Positions 1 through 6,816 are shown, numbered from the stretch's first letter. The stretch is DNA of 11,587 nt from JBDRMN01 sp043812055 (GCA_043812055.1 JBDRMN010000038.1:1-11587), one strand, 5' to 3'. Numbers and translations are program-made. The notes: generated by a model from the letters alone, not told the origin.

Positions 1-621
1 ACGGTGCGCGGCAGCGATGCCGTCACCGACGGAAACTTTCGGATTAGTCGTCCGGGCAAAAAGCTGGCCGAAACCACCAGTCGCCAGGATTGTTTTGCCA
101 GCTAAAATTGCTTCGATTTTCCCGTTCAGCTTCACGAAGGCGCCCCGGCAGATCTTTTGCTTAACAATTAAATCAAGCAGTGAGCTGTTCGTGAGGACCT
201 GAATATTTTTATTTTTCCGAACATGCTTCGCGAGCACCTTCTCAATCGCTTCCCCGGTAGAGTCTTTGGTGTTCCAGACGCGGGAATGGGAATGGGCGGC
301 TTCGCGGGTGGGTTCCCGGCGGAATCGCACACCCAGACCTGTCAGCCAGCGAACAGCTTCCGGAGCTTGCTCGACGAGTAACTTAACAGCGCGCTTGTTG
401 TTTAAGTCTCGACCAGTAGTGAGGGTGTCAGCGATATGTTCGGCGAAGGAATCCCAACGGAAATTACGCACCGCGGCGATCCCGGCCTGGGCGTAGCGTG
501 AGGAACCATCGAGCAAATCGGTTTTCGTGACGACCAAAACACTACCCCGGTCCGCAACCGTCAGAGCCGCGGTGAGCCCGGCAATACCCGAACCAACAAT
601 TAGAAAATTATAATTTTGCAC
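1..621 (-). CDS. nadB: L-aspartate oxidase, N-terminal 207 residues (runs off left edge)
   Basis: FAD-dependent oxidation of L-aspartate to iminoaspartate, first step of de novo NAD synthesis in the cytoplasm. Seen: a Rossmann FAD motif GSGIAG at residues 10-15, then the family signature around residues 39-51 (GSSRYAQAGIAAV), and ATGGFGQLF..TTNP..SVGDGIAAA at 180-205, all typical of NadB and the related succinate dehydrogenase/fumarate reductase flavoproteins. The C-terminal half, with the substrate-binding arginines, lies outside the window. The start is GTG at 621; an in-frame TAA at 631-633 just upstream leaves no other choice. No Shine-Dalgarno is visible, but TAAAAA lies 6 nt upstream of the start, so a leaderless mRNA is possible. 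It shares strand and pathway with nadC, 436 bp upstream, but the gap suggests separate transcription. A flavoprotein subunit of fumarate reductase is a less likely alternative, because nadC is the neighbour. Confidence 0.9.
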   Translation of the reverse strand, partial: MQNYNFLIVGSGIAGLTAALTVADRGSVLVVTKTDLLDGSSRYAQAGIAAVRNFRWDSFAEHIADTLTTGRDLNNKRAVKLLVEQAPEAVRWLTGLGVRFRREPTREAAHSHSRVWNTKDSTGEAIEKVLAKHVRKNKNIQVLTNSSLLDLIVKQKICRGAFVKLNGKIEAILAGKTILATGGFGQLFARTTNPKVSVGDGIAAAHR

Positions 622-650
622 AAAGCGTTTTTAGCACAGAAGGGCACGGC

Positions 651-701
651 TTGTCCGCCGTAGCTCGGAGCGAAGCCCCAAAGGGGCCACCTAGTGGCGG
701 A
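651..701. repeat. Nested inverted repeat upstream of nadB
   Basis: The outer arms CCGCC (655-659) and GGCGG (696-700) enclose a 5-bp stem with a 3-nt loop at 675-687. It could be a terminator-like or cruciform structure, or a remnant of a dispersed palindromic element. It shares an 11-bp word with the palindrome at 4134-4167. Confidence 0.45.
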
Positions 702-754
702 GAGCGCAGGAGGAAGCCGATGATGAGGAAATCAGGATTTTGCAGAGGGAGGGG

Positions 755-783
755 TTGACAAAAACAATTTTAACAAATAAAAC
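755..783 (+). promoter_or_regulatory. Candidate sigma70-type promoter for the small gene at 793
   Basis: A perfect -35 TTGACA (755-760), a 17-bp spacer and a weaker -10 TAAAAC (778-783). The predicted start of transcription falls around 789-791, only a few bases before the ATG at 793, so the message would be nearly leaderless. Confidence 0.5.
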
Positions 784-792
784 AATAAAAGC

Positions 793-1077
793 ATGGAAAA
801 GTCTCCTGACAAAGATCGAAGAAAAAAAGAAAGAATCCTTCCTGGCGCAACGGCCGTGGATGGGTTGGTTGGCTTCGTCGGGCGATATGAAAGAGAGGAT
901 GATGTTCCCAGCGGTATAGATAATCTGTCTTGGTTCATAAGGGCTTGTCGTGAGGTTATCGGCGGCCTGGAAAGAACCAAACCAAAGCATTGGGAGTTTC
1001 AGGCGGGACTTTTGGAATTAAGAGTTGAGGAAGCCCTTACGAGAATTGAAAAAATAACTAACCGAATCGCAGACTAA
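793..1077 (+). CDS. Small hypothetical protein, 94 aa
   Basis: I do not recognise this protein. It starts with a very charged, lysine/arginine-rich segment (residues 2-15), has a hydrophobic/glycine patch near 20-30, and ends in a stretch likely to form amphipathic helices (about 45-94). No signal peptide, membrane segment or cysteine pair is visible. Support for a real gene: a TTGACA promoter directly upstream, a soluble-looking composition, and an uninterrupted frame filling the gap between nadB and nadC. The start is ATG at 793, with no Shine-Dalgarno. It runs against nadC and overlaps its 3' end by 20 bp (1058-1077). A competing frame on the other strand (691-990) has a less protein-like composition. 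Function unknown. Confidence 0.5.
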   Translation: MEKSPDKDRRKKERILPGATAVDGLVGFVGRYEREDDVPSGIDNLSWFIRACREVIGGLERTKPKHWEFQAGLLELRVEEALTRIEKITNRIAD

Positions 1078-1918
1078 AATCCACAGCTTTGGCTGAATGA
1101 GTCAGCTCTCCGAGCGAGACAAAGTCCACGCCGCTTTTTAAGAAAGCTTTCGCGTTCTTTGCCACGACCCCTCCGCTGGCTTCGAGGATTATTTTCGGGT
1201 TAATCGTTCGGAGTGCAGGGACGAGTTTGCGGAGCTGGGCGGGCGTGAAGTTGTCGAGCAACAAGATCAGGTTTTTGTTTTTGGAGAAGTGTTTGGCTAT
1301 TTCGACTGCCAAACGACTGGAACTCGCCTCAGCTTCGAACAACTCTTGAGTCCGGATACGTTTCCAAATAGCAGGATCAACTGCCAGATGGTTGTCCTTT
1401 ACGAGAATTTGATCGGAAAGGTTGAGACGATGAGGCAGTCCTCCACCGACCACGACTGCTTTACTGTCGAGCAGGCCGAGTGGAGTTTTGCGCGTGGCGG
1501 CGAATTTACCCTTACCAACCTGCTTGGCGAGTCGAGCTGCACTAGTTGCGATCCCGCTCATCCGCCCGAGGACGTTTAAAGCCAGGCGTTCGACTGCCAG
1601 TACTTTATTTGCCGGGCCTTTAATTGTCGCGACGACTTCTCCACGGCGGATTTTCATTCCATCTTTTTTCGGGGTGGAAACTTGTACACCTTTCTTTTTG
1701 AGGAAAAATACTACCTCCTCCATTCCGGCCAGTATCCCGTTTTCTTTCGCGATGACTTGAGCCTGAATAGTTTTTGAAGGAGCTGCGAACAACGCAGTCG
1801 TGATGTCTTTGCCGCCGAGGTCGGAACTAAATAGCAGCTCCAAAAGCTCAGTCACGAACTTACGATAACCGGAGCTTTTGAGGCTGAGCTGCGTGATTTG
1901 CTTTTGGAAGAGCTTCAT
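1058..1918 (-). CDS. nadC: Nicotinate-nucleotide pyrophosphorylase (carboxylating), quinolinate phosphoribosyltransferase
   Basis: Converts quinolinate and PRPP to nicotinate mononucleotide, CO2 and pyrophosphate, third step of de novo NAD synthesis. At 286 aa it has the usual family length. Family signatures seen: ERLALNVL (110-117) and MSGIAT (120-125), ATRKTPLGL (141-149), GGGLPHRLNLSDQILVKDNH (158-177) with the substrate/phosphate-binding His163, Arg164 and Lys174, then LLDNF (220-224), EASGG (246-250) and SLGELTHS (268-275). The ATG at 1918 overlaps the elp3 stop as ATGA, so the two are probably co-transcribed and translationally coupled. A GGAG Shine-Dalgarno lies 8 nt upstream, inside elp3; it is the clearest ribosome binding site in the window. 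ModD-like relatives are possible by homology, but nadB nearby makes NadC the best call. Confidence 0.95.
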   Translation of the reverse strand: MKLFQKQITQLSLKSSGYRKFVTELLELLFSSDLGGKDITTALFAAPSKTIQAQVIAKENGILAGMEEVVFFLKKKGVQVSTPKKDGMKIRRGEVVATIKGPANKVLAVERLALNVLGRMSGIATSAARLAKQVGKGKFAATRKTPLGLLDSKAVVVGGGLPHRLNLSDQILVKDNHLAVDPAIWKRIRTQELFEAEASSSRLAVEIAKHFSKNKNLILLLDNFTPAQLRKLVPALRTINPKIILEASGGVVAKNAKAFLKSGVDFVSLGELTHSAKAVDFSLRFG

Positions 1919-3450
1919 AGATTTTTCTCCATGTAGATTTTTTCTCGATCCAGTCGGTAGCCAAGTTTACGGTAATACGGTCGCACCCCGACGCCGGAGA
2001 TTATTTTAAGTTTTTTGTGACTGTTTTTCTTCGTGAGCTGCTCAGCTTCGGTGATCAAGCGTTTCCCGAAACCGCGGTGTTGTCCACTACTGCCACGTGT
2101 ACCGAGTCCAAGCTCAGCTCCGTAGGAGTGAAGCTCACGGACGTAAGCGCCATTCTTGCAGAAACGCAGACGCAGCAAGGAAATTAATTTCTTCTCAGCC
2201 TCAAATGAAAGGAAAATTTCTTTTCCCCCACTGGCCGGATATTCACGTTTAATAATCCTGGCTTTTCGCGGGTCGAAGTGTCCGGTACGAATTTCCCGGC
2301 AACGGATACACTGGCAACGCACCCCCTGCCGCTGCAGAATCTGTCGCAGATTCGTGATCTTACTACCGGCCAGGATTGATTCCGCCGGAATATCGCGGAT
2401 TACTCGAGTCAGGCGTACCCAGGGCAGGACGAGTTGCTTGATATCGGCCAATAGCTTTGTGAGAGTTTTGTCAGAATACGGCTTCCATTTTTTGGCTCGC
2501 CAAAGCTTCACGAGCTCCGTGCCCTCCGTGAGCACCGTTGGATAGATTTTCAGCTGATCGGGAACAAAATCAGGATCCTCAAAAATTTTTCGGAACATTG
2601 CTAAATCACTTCGCGGGGTCGCTCCGGGAAGGTTGGGCATCATGTGAATCCCCACCTTCAGCCCGGCGTCTTTCAGCAGACGAATGGCTCGGATGGATTC
2701 AGCCACTTTGTGCCCGCGCTTAACTTTCCTCAAAACTTTGTCGTCCAAACTTTGCACGCCAATCTCCACACGCGTGCAACCCAGCTTCAGCATTCGTTGG
2801 ACTTCTGTCGGAGTGATGAAATCCGGACGAGTTTCCAGAGTTAAGCCGACCAGGCGGTGCTTTGATTTTTCATTAGCCTTTTTTGCGTTCTCAATTGTTT
2901 TCGACTTCTGGCAACTCGTAACTCGTAACTCGTAACTATTTAGGGCCTGGAGGCAGCGCCGGATAAACCAAGTTTGATATCTCTTTGGATGAGCTGAAAA
3001 AGTGCCGCCCATGACGATTAGTTCAATCTTGCTGGTTTCGTGGCCACAGGCGGTGAGGGCCTGCAAGCGATCCCGGACCTGTCGAAACGGATCAAACTTG
3101 GCCCGTCGCGCTCGCATCACGGCTGGCTCGTTCGATAGATAGCTCTTGGGCATGCCTCGCTCGGTGGGGCAAAAAACACAATTTCCCGGACAACCGGAAG
3201 GCTTGGTCAATACGGCTACAGGAGAGACTCCGGAGAGCGTTCGGATCCGGGCTTTTTTCAAAAGGTCGAGCAGCTCGGGTCGGGCTTTGATTTTTTTCGC
3301 TCGCAACAGCTTCAGATAAGCTTCCACTAAATCCGAATTGCGCAGCAGTTTGCCGCTGTGACCGGCAGCGACTACTTTCAGCCCGCGCAACCCACGTTCA
3401 TTAGTGATGTTTTGCGCAATCGACTCTAAAATGATTTTGTGAGCGTCCAT
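1915..3450 (-). CDS. elp3: Elp3-family tRNA uridine-34 carboxymethyltransferase (radical SAM + GNAT)
   Basis: Elp3 uses S-adenosylmethionine radical chemistry and acetyl-CoA to add a carboxymethyl group to C5 of wobble uridine 34 in tRNA. Seen in order: an N-terminal helical tRNA-binding region (1-70); the radical SAM domain with the 4Fe-4S cysteines Cys87, Cys91 and Cys94 (CPGNCVFC); IELIVMGGTF (142-151); LTLETRPD (203-210); CTRVEIGVQS (225-234); HMMPNLPG (269-276); a CxCxxC group at 379-384 near the domain junction, which may bind metal; and a C-terminal GNAT domain (about 409-511) with the acetyl-CoA loop QHRGFG (457-462) and YYRKLGY (492-498). Length 511 aa is normal. Odd: residues 172-180 are encoded by a 7-bp tandem repeat sitting in a linker. 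It is the first gene of an operon with nadC and divergent from the methyltransferase. No Elp1/2/4-6 partners are visible. Confidence 0.93.
   Translation of the reverse strand: MDAHKIILESIAQNITNERGLRGLKVVAAGHSGKLLRNSDLVEAYLKLLRAKKIKARPELLDLLKKARIRTLSGVSPVAVLTKPSGCPGNCVFCPTERGMPKSYLSNEPAVMRARRAKFDPFRQVRDRLQALTACGHETSKIELIVMGGTFSAHPKRYQTWFIRRCLQALNSYELRVTSCQKSKTIENAKKANEKSKHRLVGLTLETRPDFITPTEVQRMLKLGCTRVEIGVQSLDDKVLRKVKRGHKVAESIRAIRLLKDAGLKVGIHMMPNLPGATPRSDLAMFRKIFEDPDFVPDQLKIYPTVLTEGTELVKLWRAKKWKPYSDKTLTKLLADIKQLVLPWVRLTRVIRDIPAESILAGSKITNLRQILQRQGVRCQCIRCREIRTGHFDPRKARIIKREYPASGGKEIFLSFEAEKKLISLLRLRFCKNGAYVRELHSYGAELGLGTRGSSGQHRGFGKRLITEAEQLTKKNSHKKLKIISGVGVRPYYRKLGYRLDREKIYMEKNL
1927..1930 (-). 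promoter_or_regulatory. Shine-Dalgarno site of nadC
   Basis: On the minus strand GGAG precedes the nadC ATG by 8 nt, within the last codons of elp3. It supports ATG 1918 as the start. It also contrasts with the first genes of transcription units here, which lack such a site. Confidence 0.6.
2913..2937. repeat. 7-bp tandem repeat (AACTCGT, about 3.5 copies) inside elp3
   Basis: Three perfect copies of AACTCGT (2913-2919, 2920-2926, 2927-2933) followed by a partial AACT. Three units make 21 bp, so the insertion stays in frame, coding the residues SYELRVTS in elp3. Gain or loss of one unit would shift the frame. Confidence 0.9.
3427..3432 (+). promoter_or_regulatory. Candidate -10 box of the methyltransferase gene, inside elp3
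   Basis: TAAAAT ends 6 nt before the GTG at 3439, which would place the transcription start at or next to the start codon. No good -35 is visible at the usual spacing. It lies within the first codons of elp3 on the opposite strand. Confidence 0.35.
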
Positions 3451-4101
3451 AAGACATTCCGAAAAGATGACCCCAAGCTATATGATTCTATCGCAGCAGA
3501 ATGGGATTCTACGCGTAAAAATGCCTGGAAGGAATTTGAGTTTGCCCAGGAACTATTGACCGCGGAAAAAATTCTCGACGCAGGCTGTGGCAACGGCAGA
3601 CTCGTCAAATGGCTGCGGGAGAATGGATTCAAAGGCAAATACCTGGGGGTAGATAGTTCGACGGAGCTGCTCGGAAAAGCCAAGGATAATTTTCCGAACG
3701 AAGAGTTTGAAAAAGCCGATCTGCGTGAATACAGTCAGCCTGAAAGATTTAACTCGATCTTTTGTGTGGCCGTCTTGCACCACTTTGAAGGTGCCGAAGA
3801 TCGCCTGAGAGTTCTCCAAAATCTTTACGCCAACCTGAAGCCGGGCGGGAAGATTTTTCTCACTACCTGGAATTTATTCCAGCCACGCTATTGGAAATAC
3901 TTGCTCAAGGCTCACTCACGTGACTGCCGAATTCCTTTTGCAGATCGAGGTGAGCGTTTCGTGCATGCGTTCACAAAATCGGAGCTGAAAAAATTATTAC
4001 GTATGGCAGATTTCCGAGAGGTCAAAGTTTTTTACGCGAAGCATTCTGAAAAAGCCGGGATATTTTCAGGTTGCAATTTAGTCGCTCTAGCCAAAAAATG
4101 A
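3439..4101 (+). CDS. Class I SAM methyltransferase, Trm9/ALKBH8-like (probable tRNA wobble-uridine methyltransferase)
   Basis: Seen: a class I Rossmann methyltransferase with motif I DAGCGNG (47-53), the acidic residue Asp72 after strand 2, AVLHHF (111-116) and LKPGGKIFLTTWN (133-145). The fold's N-terminal lead YDSIAAEWDSTR..W (15-30), the AVLHHF...ERL..L pattern, the TW..FQ stretch (143-148) and RFVHAFTKSEL (173-183) resemble the eukaryotic Trm9 and ALKBH8 methyltransferase domain, which methylates cm5U34 to mcm5U34 in tRNA. I judge this from remembered family sequences, not an alignment. It stands head to head with elp3, which makes the cm5U substrate. The start is GTG at 3439: an in-frame stop lies at 3427-3429 and the conserved region begins at residue 15, leaving little room. 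Its 220 aa suits a stand-alone domain. Eukaryotic Trm9 needs Trm112; none is seen here. Another small-molecule substrate remains possible. Confidence 0.75.
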   Translation: MSVHKTFRKDDPKLYDSIAAEWDSTRKNAWKEFEFAQELLTAEKILDAGCGNGRLVKWLRENGFKGKYLGVDSSTELLGKAKDNFPNEEFEKADLREYSQPERFNSIFCVAVLHHFEGAEDRLRVLQNLYANLKPGGKIFLTTWNLFQPRYWKYLLKAHSRDCRIPFADRGERFVHAFTKSELKKLLRMADFREVKVFYAKHSEKAGIFSGCNLVALAKK

Positions 4102-4406
4102 TCAAAAATTCAAAAGACTCAAAAGATTCTTGCCCGCCTTCGTCCCGCATGCGCGGAACTACGGCGGACTGCGAACCCGAGGGGTCTCGGGTTCTTGAAG
4201 GTGAAGTAATCAGCGTGCCGGCGCGGAGAAAATCAGCACGCTCAAAATTTACCGCTAACCTAAACTCACTCAAAAAACTAAAACTCAGTTGCGGACTGGG
4301 CTGTCTCAGTTTTATCATCCCGATTACGCTGGCGATCATCTACAAAAATGGTCTCCTGGTCATGCTCGCCTTCCTGCTGCCGCTCTGGTTTTTTTCGCGT
4401 AAATAG
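4098..4406 (+). CDS. Small membrane protein with repeat-derived N-terminus, 102 aa
   Basis: Not recognised. The C-terminal 40 residues hold two hydrophobic segments, about 64-80 (GLGCLSFIIPITLAIIY) and 83-98 (GLLVMLAFLLPLWFF), separated by a short YKN turn and ending in SRK, consistent with a two-helix membrane hairpin. The N-terminal half is low-complexity and coded by repeat DNA: a 9-bp unit giving NSKDSKDS, then three inverted repeats between 4134 and 4242. The ATG at 4098 overlaps the methyltransferase stop as ATGA, favouring co-translation. An in-frame GTG at 4215 would give a 63-aa protein without most of the repeats. It is followed after 37 bp by the SLH-CAP gene. The repeats may have extended or invaded the 5' end of a smaller ancestral gene. 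Function unknown. Confidence 0.5.
   Translation: MIKNSKDSKDSCPPSSRMRGTTADCEPEGSRVLEGEVISVPARRKSARSKFTANLNSLKKLKLSCGLGCLSFIIPITLAIIYKNGLLVMLAFLLPLWFFSRK
4105..4124. repeat. 9-bp direct repeat (TCAAAAGAY)
   Basis: Two tandem copies of TCAAAAGAC/T follow a partial one. The unit is a multiple of three and encodes repeated Ser-Lys-Asp in the small membrane protein. Confidence 0.55.
4134..4167. repeat. 34-bp imperfect palindrome
   Basis: Arms 4134-4148 and 4153-4167 pair at 12 of 15 positions around ATGC. The outer part of the right arm, read on the minus strand, contains GTCCGCCGTAG, also found at 653-663. A dispersed palindromic element is likely. Confidence 0.65.
4173..4194. repeat. Perfect 9-bp hairpin
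   Basis: GAACCCGAG and CTCGGGTTC form a perfect stem around a GGGT loop. It lies inside the putative membrane-protein reading frame and has no T-run after it. Confidence 0.75.
4212..4242. repeat. 7-bp inverted repeat AGCGTGC...GCACGCT
   Basis: Perfect 7-bp arms (4212-4218 and 4236-4242) separated by 17 nt. It is the third inverted repeat in a row within 110 bp. Confidence 0.5.
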
Positions 4407-4443
4407 GTTTTACGGCAGGCTTCGAATTTGCGAGAATCATAAA

Positions 4444-6816
4444 GTGAAACAGATATCGAAAAGAGCGTTTATCGCCGTACTTGTTTTTACTGGTACTGCT
4501 GTACTGGCCCAAGCTGCGGTGTTTCCGGATGTACCGGCTAACCACCCCAACGCGGCGGCAATTGACTACCTCACCAAGGAAGAGATTATCTCAGGTTATC
4601 CGGACGGAACCTTCCAACCGGAGCTTCCAGTCAACCGGGCCGAAGCGCTAAAAATTTTGCTGCTCGGCAGTGGCATCATCACGCAAACCACGCCGCAAAA
4701 TGAGTTTCCCGACGTTTCGAATGAAGCCTGGTTCGCCCCCTTCGTGGCCTCGGCGCGAGACCGCGGGATTGCCGAAGGTTATCCGGACGGGTTTTTCCGG
4801 CCGGAACAAACCGTGAACTTGGTTGAGTCGCTCAAGATGCTGCTTACGACGAATAAGGTTGCGCTTGAAAACTATGCCACCGATCAAAAACTTTTCGCCG
4901 ATACTGAGGAGCGGGCCTGGTACAACGCTTTCCTAAACTACGCCCAAAAGTTCGAACTGGTAGAAGCGGACGCGACGGACAAAATTTTTCCCGCGACTCC
5001 GCTCACCCGGGGGGCTTTAGCGGAAATCGTTTACCGCTTCAAGACCCGGACCGAAGAAGCCTGTCCCCGTCTGCTGGAAAACGTGAAAACCGTACCGGCA
5101 AATTATTTCACGGGGATCACGCTCATGTTCGAGCTCCCCAACGTTTTTTATGAGGGAGAGACCTTCTTGCTTCGGGGTTCAGTCACGGGTTCGGCCACTC
5201 ACGCGACGGTTTTCTTTTCCAACGAAACTGGCAAACAAACAGCTTTTGCCGGGGAAGTCGAAGCCGGGGCCTTCGTAATCCCGATGGAATTCAACACCCC
5301 AGGCTTTTATAACTTTTCCGTGCTGCCGGGGCTCTCGGGCAGTGGGCACGTGACGAGTATCGAGATTTTGCCGCGAGAGTGTGTGCCCGCGACAGTAGCT
5401 GTCGGTGGCAGCCCTCCGGTCAACCTGCTGCTCAGCCTCACCGACAACAACCCGACTGTCAGCTGGAACCGCGGAGAAAACAACCTCATCCGGATTGTGC
5501 TGCGGCAGCGTGAGCATAGGTTGGAAAAACTACTTTCCGCCGGACAAGACTTTTTCGTTTTCGCCCCGGCCGACTTCGTCAATTGGCAGGAGGGGTCGGC
5601 GACAATTCAGGTCTTCGGAGCGAGATCCGAACGTGGCTGGAGCTTCGAGCCTCGCACACCTTGGGTTGGCAGTCAGATATTGACCCTGGATCTCACCCAA
5701 CACCATTTTTCCAACTGGCGGGAGGACGATCTGACATTGCTTACGCTGCCGACAATCCGAGAACCTTTCCTAAACATCTCCGGGACAGCGAAAATTGACC
5801 TCGAAACAACAGCTTACCTTATCAATCCCGACGGTTCGGTAACCGAAATCATGATTATTGATAGTTCTGAAACGATTCCGGCAGGAACTCCCTTTGCGTT
5901 AAATCTGCAGCTGCCTGAAATTGACACTTACATTGTCGAAATAAATGATTCCGGTGGTTTGCCCGTGCTCAATCACCCGCTCTACGTTGGCGGAAAATTT
6001 CCCCTACTGCCAGACTTCGCCGATCTACGGGAAGCTCCCGACGAGAAGCGCAAAATTTCCGTCAACCGCGAACGAGCAATTTGGTTGCGCTTGGTAAATG
6101 AGTTCCGGGCCAAGCACCACTTATCCGCGGTGAGGCTGGATGCGGAACTTTCCAACTTCGCCCAGGACTATGCTGAAAAGATGCAGCAGGAAGATTTCTT
6201 CGGGCACACCGACCCCCATGGCCAGGGCCCGGACGCTCGCCGCCGGGCGGCAGGTTTGCTACTCCCGGTCGGCGAAAATCTCGCCCGAGACACAGAGACC
6301 GAATACGCCCACGCGGGCCTCCTACGTTCAGCGGCTCACCGGAGCAACATCCTCTCTCCGCAGTGGACCCGCGTGGGTCTCGGGGTGGCCGAGAATGACA
6401 AGGGGAGTTTATTTTTCGTCCAAGAATTTTCGACTGATCCGCTGACAGAGGCCAACCTGAATGAATTCAAAACCGGTCTCTATGACCTCTTAAGCACTGA
6501 ACGCCAGGAGCAAGGCTTACCAGGCCTGATCCTGGATCTGGAACTTGATACAGCCGCGCAGAGCTGGAGTGAAAAAATGCTGGCGGAGAATTCCCTGGGA
6601 TTTATCATCGGAGCCGAGAGTCTCGAAAACCTGATCCGCTCCACTGGCTACGCGGGCTCGTTTGCCAGCTTCGTGGCCTCGGCCGGGCAGCTCGCGACTC
6701 TGGTCGAGGGGCTCAGCGAGGAATCTATCTGGATGGACGTCAGTAAAGTTCGCGTCACAATCGGACTAACCCAAGGGCCCGACGGAGGTTTCCGGGCGAC
6801 CTTTATCTTGCGTTGA
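4444..6816 (+). CDS. Secreted SLH-domain protein with C-terminal CAP (SCP-like) domains
   Basis: A 790-aa exported envelope protein. Chosen start is GTG at 4444: it gives Lys/Arg, a hydrophobic core (about 9-20) and an AQA-A cleavage site near residue 25, a textbook signal peptide; the open frame upstream to 4348 would bury it. Then come three SLH repeats (about 27-74, 88-134, 150-199), which in known families bind secondary cell-wall polymers; beta-rich, probably Ig-like regions (about 213-310 and 440-515) with an unassigned middle; and a CAP domain (about 544-662) with GHTDP (His588), GENLA (Glu611) and AAHRSNIL (His632). Residues 672-790 look like a second, decayed CAP copy lacking both histidines. 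CAP proteins occur widely in bacteria with mostly unknown roles. It converges with an SLH-S41 protease, also a surface protein. Confidence 0.85.
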   Translation: MKQISKRAFIAVLVFTGTAVLAQAAVFPDVPANHPNAAAIDYLTKEEIISGYPDGTFQPELPVNRAEALKILLLGSGIITQTTPQNEFPDVSNEAWFAPFVASARDRGIAEGYPDGFFRPEQTVNLVESLKMLLTTNKVALENYATDQKLFADTEERAWYNAFLNYAQKFELVEADATDKIFPATPLTRGALAEIVYRFKTRTEEACPRLLENVKTVPANYFTGITLMFELPNVFYEGETFLLRGSVTGSATHATVFFSNETGKQTAFAGEVEAGAFVIPMEFNTPGFYNFSVLPGLSGSGHVTSIEILPRECVPATVAVGGSPPVNLLLSLTDNNPTVSWNRGENNLIRIVLRQREHRLEKLLSAGQDFFVFAPADFVNWQEGSATIQVFGARSERGWSFEPRTPWVGSQILTLDLTQHHFSNWREDDLTLLTLPTIREPFLNISGTAKIDLETTAYLINPDGSVTEIMIIDSSETIPAGTPFALNLQLPEIDTYIVEINDSGGLPVLNHPLYVGGKFPLLPDFADLREAPDEKRKISVNRERAIWLRLVNEFRAKHHLSAVRLDAELSNFAQDYAEKMQQEDFFGHTDPHGQGPDARRRAAGLLLPVGENLARDTETEYAHAGLLRSAAHRSNILSPQWTRVGLGVAENDKGSLFFVQEFSTDPLTEANLNEFKTGLYDLLSTERQEQGLPGLILDLELDTAAQSWSEKMLAENSLGFIIGAESLENLIRSTGYAGSFASFVASAGQLATLVEGLSEESIWMDVSKVRVTIGLTQGPDGGFRATFILR

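Larger units (their letters stand above)
622..792. other. Intergenic region between nadB and the small + gene
   Basis: Holds no convincing gene. The left part is GC-rich and structured. CCGCC (655-659) and GGCGG (696-700) can pair around an inner perfect hairpin, GCCCC-AAA-GGGGC (675-687). The right part is AT-rich and carries a promoter for the gene at 793. The word GTCCGCCGTAG (653-663) recurs in inverted orientation at 4159-4169, so the left part may belong to a dispersed repeat family. Confidence 0.55.

Noticed and set aside
691..990. Open frame on the minus strand opposite the small gene
   Set aside because: Composition is not protein-like (serine/phenylalanine/cysteine runs), with no promoter or family resemblance; it is probably the shadow of the plus-strand gene.
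2913..2937. CRISPR-like array
   Set aside because: Units are 7 bp and directly adjacent with no spacers; it is a simple tandem repeat.
4348..4443. Upstream extension of the SLH-CAP reading frame
   Set aside because: It overlaps the membrane protein and would place 32 unlikely residues ahead of a clear signal peptide; GTG 4444 is the better start.
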